From GCA-002772825 sp964560655 (GTDB lineage Bacteria > Patescibacteriota > Minisyncoccia > GCA-002772825): a stretch of DNA of 28,992 nt. The notes beneath the pieces are model-generated. The model had not been told where the DNA came from and did no database searches. It saw only the letters and a program-made list of their open reading frames with translations. Positions 21,458-28,992 of the stretch are shown piece by piece. The stretch is from assembly GCA_964560655.1 (NCBI GenBank), contig CAZLLR010000007.1, positions 1 to 28,992 on the forward strand, in the 5' to 3' direction. Every line of letters starts with the position of its first letter. The first letter of the stretch is position 1. Position numbers and translations under genes: made by a program.

Positions 21458-22063
21458 TTAAAGCAAAAATTGAAAAATTAAAAATACAACTATAATAAGA
21501 GAGACGAAAATTATTGAAAAAATATTGAAATACTTATAAACTGAACTCGAAATCTTTTTCCCAAATATCTTCATAATAAAAGAAATTATAAAGAATCGTC
21601 CGCCTCTACCAATCAGAGAGGCTATAAGAAAAGAGAATATAGAAATATTAAAAAATCCAGCTGATATAGTTATAATCTTATACGGGATAGGTGTAAAAGC
21701 AGCTATAAAAACCGTCCAGAAAGCATGAGCCTCATATCTAAGAGCAAGATTTTGCATAACTTCATTTAATCCATAAAAATCAACTATAATCTTTCCTACG
21801 CTTGAGAAGAAAAGAAAACCGATAATATAACCCACCATTCCACCAAGAAGAGAACCTATTAATGTAATAAAAGCATAATACCACCAATATCTTGCCCTAG
21901 TAACGAGTATAGCGATAAGTATAAAATCAGGTGGAATAGGAAAAAAAGAACTTTCCGCAAAAGAAAAGGCAAATAAAGCCTTTGTTGCATGACGACTATT
22001 AGCGTAATGCAAAATCCAATCCTTTAATCTTACTTTTAAATTATTTAAAACAGAAAAAATCAT
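21458..22063 (-). CDS. DedA/YqaA-family membrane protein (VTT domain)
   Basis: A 201-residue integral membrane protein with about five hydrophobic segments. The VTT/SNARE-associated block is visible: FAESSFFPIPPDFILI, GSLLGGMVGYIIGF and AAFTPIPYKIITISAGFF, whose prolines form the re-entrant hairpins. The family flips or scrambles lipids such as undecaprenyl phosphate or phosphatidylethanolamine in other bacteria; the substrate here is unknown. The block pattern is nearer to YqaA than to DedA itself. It lies between ruvX and pilM on the same strand. Confidence 0.85.
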   Translation of the reverse strand: MIFSVLNNLKVRLKDWILHYANSRHATKALFAFSFAESSFFPIPPDFILIAILVTRARYWWYYAFITLIGSLLGGMVGYIIGFLFFSSVGKIIVDFYGLNEVMQNLALRYEAHAFWTVFIAAFTPIPYKIITISAGFFNISIFSFLIASLIGRGGRFFIISFIMKIFGKKISSSVYKYFNIFSIIFVSLIIVVFLIFQFLL

Positions 22064-22114
22064 TCTATATATTCAAAGCTACCTTCTATTGTGATAATCT
22101 TATCATCTGAAAAC

Positions 22115-22567
22115 TTATTCTCCAAGAGCTTTATGACGCGAAATATAACTTTGTAAAATAATAGTTGCAGCCTCAGCGTCAATCATTTTTTTAATATTTT
22201 TCTTATCTTTTCGCGCTTTCGTTGCTGCACGACCTAACTTTTCTTCTTTAGCGGAAAGCATCCTTGCTTCTCTGGTAGTAAAAAACTCATCCTCAAACTC
22301 AACTTTTATATTAACCGACTCTTCTAAATTTTTTTTAAATTTTAGTATATCAACCATGATAGGATTATGCTTACCTTTTGTATCTATAGATCTCCCTATT
22401 ATAATCTTTGAAACATTATTCTTCTTGCATACTTCCAAAACTCCCTCTAATGATTTACTAATATTTTTATTTGTAATAACAGTAAAAGGAAAAGCAAAAG
22501 AAGCACTTTCGTCTGAAAGGGCTAATCCTATATTTTTTATACCATAATCTATACCTAAAAAACGCAT
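22115..22567 (-). CDS. ruvX: RuvX/YqgF Holliday-junction resolvase-like protein
   Basis: A 150-residue RNase H-fold nuclease involved in pre-16S rRNA 5' end maturation and possibly recombination. Visible are FLGIDYGIKNIGLALSD (first catalytic Asp), IIIGRSIDTKGK, the second acidic strand VEFEDEFFTTREARM, and IDAEAATIILQSYI with the last catalytic Asp. The length is standard. Its ATG shares one base with the stop codon of the upstream PEP-synthase-like gene (TAATG), so the two are translationally coupled. Confidence 0.93.
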   Translation of the reverse strand: MRFLGIDYGIKNIGLALSDESASFAFPFTVITNKNISKSLEGVLEVCKKNNVSKIIIGRSIDTKGKHNPIMVDILKFKKNLEESVNIKVEFEDEFFTTREARMLSAKEEKLGRAATKARKDKKNIKKMIDAEAATIILQSYISRHKALGE

Positions 22568-23538
22568 TAAGCCTTAGAAATTGGTTGGGATTCTATTATA
22601 TAGAAATTATTCTTTTCAAGAGCCCACTCTATCTTCTGAGGAACTCTTTCGTAAATATCTTCTACCCTTTTAGCAAGATTAGACAAAGAGAGAACCTGGA
22701 CGTTTGAGAGTTTTTGCTTAGACTGCAACATAGACCCAACTTCAACCTCATTTGTAGTAGAACCTACCCTTGTCAACATAGTCTTCTGAGGAAAAATAGT
22801 TTTACCTAATATCTTCCAATTATTTTTATCTATAATATAAGTATCTCTAGCAATTCCCTTGGTATTAACCTCTTCGTTTAGTCCAAAACTTGCTTCTATC
22901 ACTATTTGTTTCCTATCTTTAGTGATAGGATGAGCAGTAAAACAAACCCCTGACACTTCAGCATTTATCATCTTCTGTATAAGAAGAACTACTAAAGGTT
23001 TCTTCATTTCGATATTTTTCTCTAATCGATAAGCAATAGACGCTGGAGAAAAAGATGACGCCCAAATCCCTTTAGTAGTCTGTATAAGATTGTCACTACT
23101 TACATTGAGTTTGCTAGGGAATTCTCTAGCTAAAGACAAACTTGATGAACCATCTATAACAAAAGATGGTCGTACTGCTACATATTCTGATTTCAATTTT
23201 GAAAATTCATTTAGTATTTTAACTTCAAGCCCCTTAGGGAAATTAGTATTATTTACTAAGTTTACTATCTCATTTGAAGCCTGAAGAATCGAATTCATGT
23301 CATCTATAAAAACTTTACTAGAACCCATGATGGTGCTTATTTTAGCATAGAGTCCCGTCTCTTCCATAAATTGCTCGAAGACGGAAGTCATGATAAAACC
23401 AGGAGGGACTAAGACCTTCGCCTTAAACATATCACTTAAAAATACCCCTTTAGACCCTACGGTCTTTAGTTCAATCTTATTTATATCTAGTTTATCCTCT
23501 ACCTTGATCTTCTCTAAATTAATATTAACTTTAGACAT
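22567..23538 (-). CDS. Stand-alone PEP/pyruvate-binding (PPDK_N) domain protein
   Basis: A 323-residue protein that corresponds to the N-terminal ATP-grasp part of PEP synthase and pyruvate phosphate dikinase. Matches include GSKGVFLSDMF with VPPGFIMTS at the N-terminus, YVAVRPSF where VRSSA is usual, FPSKLNVS, GIWASSFSPASIAYR, VQKM-like IQKMINAEVSGVCFTAHP, EASFGLNEEV, and IEWALEKNNFYIIESQPIS at the end. The phosphohistidine swivel domain and the PEP-binding barrel are absent, and the frame ends cleanly, so it cannot run the full PEP synthase reaction alone. It may phosphorylate a partner or have a different job. TATAAT lies seven bases before the ATG (leaderless type). Confidence 0.82.
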   Translation of the reverse strand: MSKVNINLEKIKVEDKLDINKIELKTVGSKGVFLSDMFKAKVLVPPGFIMTSVFEQFMEETGLYAKISTIMGSSKVFIDDMNSILQASNEIVNLVNNTNFPKGLEVKILNEFSKLKSEYVAVRPSFVIDGSSSLSLAREFPSKLNVSSDNLIQTTKGIWASSFSPASIAYRLEKNIEMKKPLVVLLIQKMINAEVSGVCFTAHPITKDRKQIVIEASFGLNEEVNTKGIARDTYIIDKNNWKILGKTIFPQKTMLTRVGSTTNEVEVGSMLQSKQKLSNVQVLSLSNLAKRVEDIYERVPQKIEWALEKNNFYIIESQPISKA

Positions 23539-23545
23539 GTTAGAT

Positions 23546-23551
23546 ATTATA
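23546..23551 (-). promoter_or_regulatory. Leaderless -10 box of the PPDK_N-domain gene
   Basis: TATAAT on the minus strand is followed by seven bases and then the ATG at 23538. It is preceded by TG, and there is no Shine-Dalgarno. Confidence 0.5.
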
Positions 23552-23593
23552 CACTAATTAATAAATTTATTCTCAATTTTACTGTGGATTAAA

Positions 23594-25285
23594 TTATTTA
23601 TACTTAATAGCTTCAAGTGGGGCAATCCTAGAAGCACGGATGGCTGGCCATACCCCCGTCGCAAAACCTATAACAGCAGAAAAGATAATTATCACAAACA
23701 TAAATCCTGGCGGCATTTGGAAAATCTCAATTGATTGACCTCCAATTCTATTAGCGAGAATATTAAAAGCTAGGTTAAACAATTTAGATGTCCCTATCCC
23801 TATAACCGAACCACCAATACCTCCTAAGAAACCTATAATGACGGCGTCTGATATAACAATCTTCCATATATCAGTATCTGATGCGCCTATCGCCTTCATA
23901 ATACCTATTTCTTGTGTCCTCTCCAATAAAACGATCGTCATAATATTAAGCATACCAATAGCTGAGATAACAAGCGCTATAAACCCAAAGAAACCTAAGA
24001 CGGCTTGTATTCCACGGAATATTTTTCTTGTCTCATCTACAGTATCAGAGATAGAAGAGATGATATATCCTTTATTTATAAGATCTTCTTTAACAATATC
24101 AAGATTCTTTTGGTCATTAACTTTTACTTTAGCCTCAACATATCCATCTATATTAAGGTTCTTAAATTCTGTATTTAAGACATAAGAAAAGGCAGACTGG
24201 TCGTCATCTATTACACCACTTATAGTTAAAGTCTTCTTTTCTTTATTTAAAATAGCAATTTCTTCATCGCTTATTATACCCGGCTCAATACCTGACGGAG
24301 TAGTAGGACTTAATTTAACTTTCTTACCAATAACTTCCTCCTTGTCAAAACCCATAAGTATTACTACAGCAGAAGATATGATTACATTCCCTTCATTTAT
24401 CTTAAGAGGTGAGCCATCTTGAGACATAAGACCAGCAAGAGAAAAATAGCTTGCGTCCACCATAAAAATAGATGAATCTATCTGCACATTAGACATCTCC
24501 ATATTTCCGTTATATTCAACAAGTGAACTTACTTTGTCAACATTTTTAGTCTGCCTTATATCTTCTATCTTATCTGTAGATATAAGTGTATCTTCCGGTA
24601 ATGTCACCACTAAAGATAATAATGAATCTTCTGTAGTAATTCTCTCTAAGACTGTTTTTTGCAATCCATATCCAAAACTTATAAGGAACAATATCACCCC
24701 TATACTTATACTAATACCCAAGATAGTAAGGATGGTCCTCATGCTACCTGAAGTGAACATTCTTCCAGAAAGGAGTGCTAAGGTTTTTAATTCAACCTTT
24801 TCTTTCTTATCAATCTTTAAGATGGTTTTTTTAGCTTCTAAATTGATACTTTCATCAATTCCACCTATTTTTATTTCTCTCAATTTATCTTGAGAGTCAA
24901 TATCTCCCAATTCATTCTTAATAGTAGTAAATCTTTTACTATATTTAATATAAATAATATCTAAAAAGGTATTTATGAAAAATACTGCATGCCAATACAA
25001 CTCTGATAAAAAATACCTTAGATTTTTCTGTTTTTTAAAAAATCTTGTAATCAGCCCTTTAGAGCCAATTTGCTTTTGTCCAGAGATAAGCTCCATAAAT
25101 TCAACAAAAAACATACCCCTATTGTCACTTGGGACTTGATCATAATCTATCGGCAGATAAGCATCTGATCCTTGCGCGCTAGGTATTGAGGTAAACTCAA
25201 AAACATCTCCTCTTCTGTGAATCTTACCTGTCTCAAATGACAAATTAGCTTTATTATTTATTTTTTTGTTGTTCTTGTTTTTCAC
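23594..25285 (-). CDS. MacB/FtsX-type ABC transporter permease with long N-terminal extension
   Basis: A 563-residue permease of the MacB topology: membrane helix 1 at about 182-206 (ILTILGISISIGVILFLISF), a large extracytoplasmic domain (about 207-425), and three C-terminal helices from about 430, with the conserved LLERTQEIGIMKAIGASD coupling helix and PAIRASRIAPLEAIKY at the end. The first 180 residues are an additional, mostly charged cytoplasmic region with a short hydrophobic stretch around residue 100. Usual MacB permeases start only about 20 residues before helix 1. The gene begins inside the ATPase gene (32-base overlap), so the two products are made together. Substrate unknown: lipoprotein, peptide or wall-active protein. 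Confidence 0.88.
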   Translation of the reverse strand: MKNKNNKKINNKANLSFETGKIHRRGDVFEFTSIPSAQGSDAYLPIDYDQVPSDNRGMFFVEFMELISGQKQIGSKGLITRFFKKQKNLRYFLSELYWHAVFFINTFLDIIYIKYSKRFTTIKNELGDIDSQDKLREIKIGGIDESINLEAKKTILKIDKKEKVELKTLALLSGRMFTSGSMRTILTILGISISIGVILFLISFGYGLQKTVLERITTEDSLLSLVVTLPEDTLISTDKIEDIRQTKNVDKVSSLVEYNGNMEMSNVQIDSSIFMVDASYFSLAGLMSQDGSPLKINEGNVIISSAVVILMGFDKEEVIGKKVKLSPTTPSGIEPGIISDEEIAILNKEKKTLTISGVIDDDQSAFSYVLNTEFKNLNIDGYVEAKVKVNDQKNLDIVKEDLINKGYIISSISDTVDETRKIFRGIQAVLGFFGFIALVISAIGMLNIMTIVLLERTQEIGIMKAIGASDTDIWKIVISDAVIIGFLGGIGGSVIGIGTSKLFNLAFNILANRIGGQSIEIFQMPPGFMFVIIIFSAVIGFATGVWPAIRASRIAPLEAIKYK

Positions 25286-26555
25286 TGCTTTTTATTGTTT
25301 GTAATAAATTAAGGAAAATATTAATTTTTTCATTTAATACATCGGCACTCTCACTAGAAAGACCTAACCCTTTCTCATCTAAAGGATCTACAAGAAATTT
25401 ACTCATATTCTCTTCCGTCACAATACCTGAAACTCTAAATTCTATAATCTCTGCCAGCCTTTCTTTCTGCAAAGAATCAAGAGTAAAATCTATTTCTTGA
25501 GAGATTATATCTACAATATCGTTACGATCTATTTTATGGAAATACTTAAAAAACAAAAGATTATTTTCCATTCTCATCTTCTTTAGAAGTCCTTCTATTT
25601 TTTTTACCCTACTAGGAGAAAAACCTAGTCCACCAACTCTAATAGGAGAGCTAAAGAAACTCATAAGTTCATCCCAAGATATCATATCCATTAAAAACTG
25701 TACTAATCTATGCTCAACTCTTTTCCCTAATACATCTTTTTCTTCTCCTTCAAGCATAAAATCAACTAAAGAAGTGGCTAATTTCTGAATAATTTCTGAA
25801 GTTTTATTTTTATCTATATCGCCGAATTTCTCTTTAGGGGTCATTTTATGTTTATTGATCTCGACCTTCGACAATGTACCTCCCCAAAGAAAGATTATTT
25901 TATCAGCAAAAGGGAGATAATTCATATCATGAGTAACGAAAAGAATTGTCTTTTTTTGTTTTACATTAAGGTCATAAAGTATAGAAAGCACATCATATGC
26001 GGATTTGAAATCTAAGTTTCCAACGGGTTCGTCAGCAATAATTATTTCCGGATCAGTTATAAGAGCTCTAGCAATAGCCACTCTCTGCTGTTGCCCACCT
26101 GAAAGCGCTGAGGGAAGTTTATTCCTCTGAGGCAAGACGCCAAGAACATCAAGCTTAGCTTCTGCTTTTGCAATTGTTTCTTTATTATTCTTCCCCCAGA
26201 AAAACAATGGCAGGCAAACATTATATATAACCTTAATGGTAGGTATAAGATTATAAGCCTGAAAGACCATTCCCATCTTCTTTTTTCTTATCTGTAGTAC
26301 TTCGTCATTAGAAGCATTAGCAATATCTACTCCTGATATCGTTATTTTCCCATCTTTAATATTATTATCTAGTCCGGCCAGATGATATAAAAGAGTTGAT
26401 TTACCACAACCAGAAGGCCCGAAGATTATTACATATTCACCAGAAAAAATCTCCAAACTAATATCTTTCAATACGTGAGTTTCCCTAGGTGTCCCTTCGT
26501 CAAAGATAACATTTAAATGCTCCACCTTTATTAAGGGTTGTTGTTGTTCTAACAT
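25254..26555 (-). CDS. MacB/LolD-type ABC transporter ATPase with C-terminal extension
   Basis: A 433-residue protein. Residues 1-235 are a normal ATPase: Walker A GPSGCGKST (46-54), Q-loop VFQAYNLIP, signature LSGGQQQRV (151-159), Walker B IIIADEPVGNLD and the switch His in VTHD. Residues 236-433 are an unusual, largely helical and charged extension that I do not recognise; LolD/MacB ATPases normally end near 230-240. The extension and the extra N-terminus of the permease may bind each other or a cytoplasmic partner. TGTTATACT, an extended -10, ends 15 bases before the ATG, so the leader is only about eight bases. No Shine-Dalgarno sequence is seen. Confidence 0.9.
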   Translation of the reverse strand: MLEQQQPLIKVEHLNVIFDEGTPRETHVLKDISLEIFSGEYVIIFGPSGCGKSTLLYHLAGLDNNIKDGKITISGVDIANASNDEVLQIRKKKMGMVFQAYNLIPTIKVIYNVCLPLFFWGKNNKETIAKAEAKLDVLGVLPQRNKLPSALSGGQQQRVAIARALITDPEIIIADEPVGNLDFKSAYDVLSILYDLNVKQKKTILFVTHDMNYLPFADKIIFLWGGTLSKVEINKHKMTPKEKFGDIDKNKTSEIIQKLATSLVDFMLEGEEKDVLGKRVEHRLVQFLMDMISWDELMSFFSSPIRVGGLGFSPSRVKKIEGLLKKMRMENNLLFFKYFHKIDRNDIVDIISQEIDFTLDSLQKERLAEIIEFRVSGIVTEENMSKFLVDPLDEKGLGLSSESADVLNEKINIFLNLLQTIKSSEKQEQQKNK

Positions 26556-26679
26556 AACTTTTATTAGTATAACATATCATAATAATTATTTATCCACACA
26601 ACTTTTTAGATTATAAAAAATTGTCCAAAATAGTCTACATTAGTACGATTTTTTATTTTGTAATAATCTTCTAGAGAGA

Positions 26680-28992
26680 TTATCGACTTTTCCCGAAATT
26701 AAATATATCTTCCACATTCTTAATGATAAGCTGAGTGACAGATTCTGTCCGTTTTGGCGTTAAGATAGCAGTAGGCTTAGATGTAGAGACTTGACCTGCA
26801 ATATCTTCACTTATAATCTTAATCCTATATACACCACCCGGCTTTAAATTTGTAAGTGTAACGATATGCTTAGTTACGAATTCATTATTCTCTTTTATAT
26901 TTGGGTCTTTCGGCTCATCTACCCCCTCCCAGTACACTACGCTACTTTTTGAAGGCTCATTAGTAAGCCAAGAGATTATAGTCTGTACTTTATTTAGCTT
27001 AGGATATACAGCTTGATCAACTTTAATCTGTGACATTACAGGAGGTTCTACATCAGCACCTGTTCGCTTCCTACCTAAATCAGACATGGCAATATCTCCG
27101 TCAGTTGTCCTGCTCTTTATCTCTAAGTCATATAGAGTATTCATATCAAGCCCTTCTATTAAGATCCTATGTATAAGAGATTGATTAGGGTCTCCTTTTG
27201 TCTTACTCTCAGACACTATTTTCTTACCCCTGCTGACCGGCGTATATGACACTGAGGCATCGGCCATATTATTAGTTGTCCACTCCACCATAATACTGGT
27301 TTCTGCAACAGCAGTATTATGAGCAATTATATCAAGCTCTTCTTCAGTAGTTATAACCTTAAATTTATCACTTTTTGTTTCAGCTCCAAGCCTATTTTTA
27401 GACCTTATCCTCATATAATACTCTGTATTCGTCTTAAGATTTGCGATCTGCACTTCATGATCCGTCACATATTCATCGAAATTTCCTGCCTGATAATCAA
27501 ATTTAGGATCATTGTCATCAAACCTGTCTAATTCTATAAAATCCACTATAGAATTTGCCTCTACATCTGTCTTCCACCTTATAATTGCAGAATTTGCAGT
27601 AGTTTGTACGTCTGGCTCTTTTGAAAGAAGGATTGGAGGAGGGACGAAGTTTTGCACTTCTTTAAGAAAACTTTTTATATCTTCTTTATCTGTAGAAGTG
27701 GCGTTGTTGCCGGAAGTATCACTCTTGATAGCTATTTTTTGAGAATATGTCTCAAGGAAATCACGAAAAGTTTTTATAGATTCAGAAATTAACCCTTGGT
27801 CTCCTTCTTGAGCCAAAGCGCCTTCCACTAAAGCGACTCTCTTATCTCCTGTAATACTAAAAGTAGAATCATTACTCTCTCCTAAGTTACCGGATCTATC
27901 TCTGGATGTAACTTTAAAGTGGTAAGTCTCACCTGGTTCAAAATTCACAAGAGGAAGTACTACTCTATGAGAGTTCACAACATCTCTTCTCCTGCCAAAG
28001 CCTACAGCAGCATAAGCATTTGTTTTACCATACTCCACAAAACTATCTGATTCTTCTGTCGTTTGCCAACTTATTATCACTCCGTCTTCTGTCACCTGAG
28101 ATAATACAGAATATAATTCTGGGTTACTCCTGTCCCTAGGACTACCACTTGAAGAGACTAATGTTACTTTTTGTGATTCTCCTATTTGTGTCTCCAGTGT
28201 AGTAAAGGAGCTCTCAGTTGATGAAGCACTATTTCCTGAAGCATCTACTGAACCTACTCTATAGTAATAGAGGGTAGAAGCGGTTAGCCCAGAAAGGGAG
28301 ATTATATGATTTATATCTAGGTCGGTAGTCTTAGTTGTAATAGTGCTATAGGCGCCTGATACTGTGCCGTATTCTACTTGAGAAGTAGCTTTCTCATTAG
28401 TTGACCAAGTAATATTAGCAGTTGTATCATCTATACTTGCTGACACGGAGCTTACAGTAGGAGCTGATGAGTCTGAAGAGGTAGTGAATACATAATATTC
28501 TTTCACACCGCTCAATACATTGTAGTCATAAGAAGTAGAGTAAGTACCCGTATCCTCAGGTGTCGCCTTGATGTAGAAATAATACCTAGTACCAGAAGAA
28601 AGTCCCGTCTGAGTTATTTGTTGTCCTGTAGTACCATAACCTGATATACAGTTCCCTACAGTAGCTGGCGACTTAGTCGTGCCATATATCAAACATCCTT
28701 GAGCTGATATATTTGTATCGAAAGTAACAGTAGCTGAGTTATTAGACACATCTATAATAGATGGATTGGAGATACTAGGACCATTCAAAGTAGTGAATGA
28801 ATAATCAACTCCACTATTACTAGTCGATGAAGCAACATTTCCTTGAGCATCTCCAGCTTCAACCTTATAATAATAAGTCGCATTTGAAGAAAGCCCAGAG
28901 AGAACAACGGAAGGGTTAGTTGCATAACTATCCACTACCTGACTTAAGTTGTATGAAGTATCACCTAGAGAATAGTAAACGGTCGATGTAGC
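26680..28992 (-). CDS. Large FN3-repeat surface protein, partial (N-terminus beyond window)
   Basis: The frame is open to the right edge, giving at least 770 residues. The GTG at 28935 is inside a repeat and is not a real start. About seven fibronectin-III-like units follow each other, each with a pattern such as ATITWSTNE, a (V/I)EYG strand, the YYYRV strand, and a D-x-x-GN turn. The first three end YSFTTL-like. A less repetitive linker lies near the middle (around 28100-27660). The last residues are basic (IFNFGKSR) with no sortase motif and no membrane helix, so anchoring must lie at the missing N-terminus or be indirect. Probably exported and used for attachment. The same unit occurs singly in the protein at 3558-4550. 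Confidence 0.82.
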   Translation of the reverse strand, partial: ATSTVYYSLGDTSYNLSQVVDSYATNPSVVLSGLSSNATYYYKVEAGDAQGNVASSTSNSGVDYSFTTLNGPSISNPSIIDVSNNSATVTFDTNISAQGCLIYGTTKSPATVGNCISGYGTTGQQITQTGLSSGTRYYFYIKATPEDTGTYSTSYDYNVLSGVKEYYVFTTSSDSSAPTVSSVSASIDDTTANITWSTNEKATSQVEYGTVSGAYSTITTKTTDLDINHIISLSGLTASTLYYYRVGSVDASGNSASSTESSFTTLETQIGESQKVTLVSSSGSPRDRSNPELYSVLSQVTEDGVIISWQTTEESDSFVEYGKTNAYAAVGFGRRRDVVNSHRVVLPLVNFEPGETYHFKVTSRDRSGNLGESNDSTFSITGDKRVALVEGALAQEGDQGLISESIKTFRDFLETYSQKIAIKSDTSGNNATSTDKEDIKSFLKEVQNFVPPPILLSKEPDVQTTANSAIIRWKTDVEANSIVDFIELDRFDDNDPKFDYQAGNFDEYVTDHEVQIANLKTNTEYYMRIRSKNRLGAETKSDKFKVITTEEELDIIAHNTAVAETSIMVEWTTNNMADASVSYTPVSRGKKIVSESKTKGDPNQSLIHRILIEGLDMNTLYDLEIKSRTTDGDIAMSDLGRKRTGADVEPPVMSQIKVDQAVYPKLNKVQTIISWLTNEPSKSSVVYWEGVDEPKDPNIKENNEFVTKHIVTLTNLKPGGVYRIKIISEDIAGQVSTSKPTAILTPKRTESVTQLIIKNVEDIFNFGKSR

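Noticed and set aside
26667..26690. Terminator after the FN3 gene
   Set aside because: A seven-base A/T-rich stem is present but the following minus-strand bases are A-rich, not T-rich.
1..28992. Alternative genetic code (TGA as Gly, as in some CPR lineages)
   Set aside because: All clear genes read through at expected lengths with the standard code, and TGA serves as a stop at the gamma/beta and pilN/pilO junctions.

Overview
The window is AT-rich (by eye about two thirds A+T), densely packed bacterial chromosome. The gene set points to a reduced genome of the Candidate Phyla Radiation (Patescibacteria), most likely a Parcubacteria-type lineage. This rests on short genes, stripped-down subunits, FN3-rich surface proteins with TSTEWSFTTL-like strands, pilMNO without the usual partners, tRNA genes without encoded CCA, and a GIY-YIG gene fused to a tRNA locus. 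The placement is inference from gene style; there is no rRNA in the window.

Left part (1-7.5 kb): a small promoter-SD-hairpin unit at the left edge, tgt, an unknown membrane-anchored protein, a RecB/Cas4-like PD-(D/E)XK nuclease divergent from a phosphoribosyltransferase, a peptidoglycan-binding/FN3 protein, a ZIP metal transporter divergent from a dsbB-dsbA disulfide pair, and a 3D-domain cell-wall protein behind a structured leader. Here genes face both ways and are separated by clear hairpin terminators.

Middle (7.5-12 kb, minus strand): an HNH nuclease, rlmN, engB, a PduO-type cobalamin adenosyltransferase, tRNA-His, tRNA-Leu, rplS with a long charged tail, and an RluA-family pseudouridine synthase. 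This is mostly translation and ribosome maturation.

12-17.7 kb: a complete-looking F-type ATP synthase operon (atpI-like, a, c, b, alpha, gamma, beta, epsilon) with its own promoter. It has no delta gene. The parts of b and alpha that normally hold delta are also missing, and epsilon has lost its inhibitory C-terminal domain. This is the strongest sign of an unusual machine in the window.

17.7-18.9 kb: tRNA-Val, a GIY-YIG nuclease whose stop codon lies inside that tRNA, and 312 bp upstream a decayed tRNA-Val copy ending in the T-loop. The layout reads as a small element that entered a tRNA gene in the T-loop and rebuilt it, after which the old copy decayed and acquired a GC-rich palindrome. 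rsmI and tRNA-Arg follow.

18.9-29 kb (minus strand): pilM-pilN-pilO and a small membrane protein (type IV pilus inner-membrane platform), a DedA/YqaA-like membrane protein, ruvX, a stand-alone PEP-synthase-type nucleotide-binding domain, a MacB-like ABC transporter whose two subunits carry large extra domains, and the C-terminal part of a very long FN3-repeat surface protein that runs off the right edge.

A recurring regulatory theme is a -10 box six or seven bases before the start codon and no Shine-Dalgarno sequence, which suggests frequent leaderless mRNAs.
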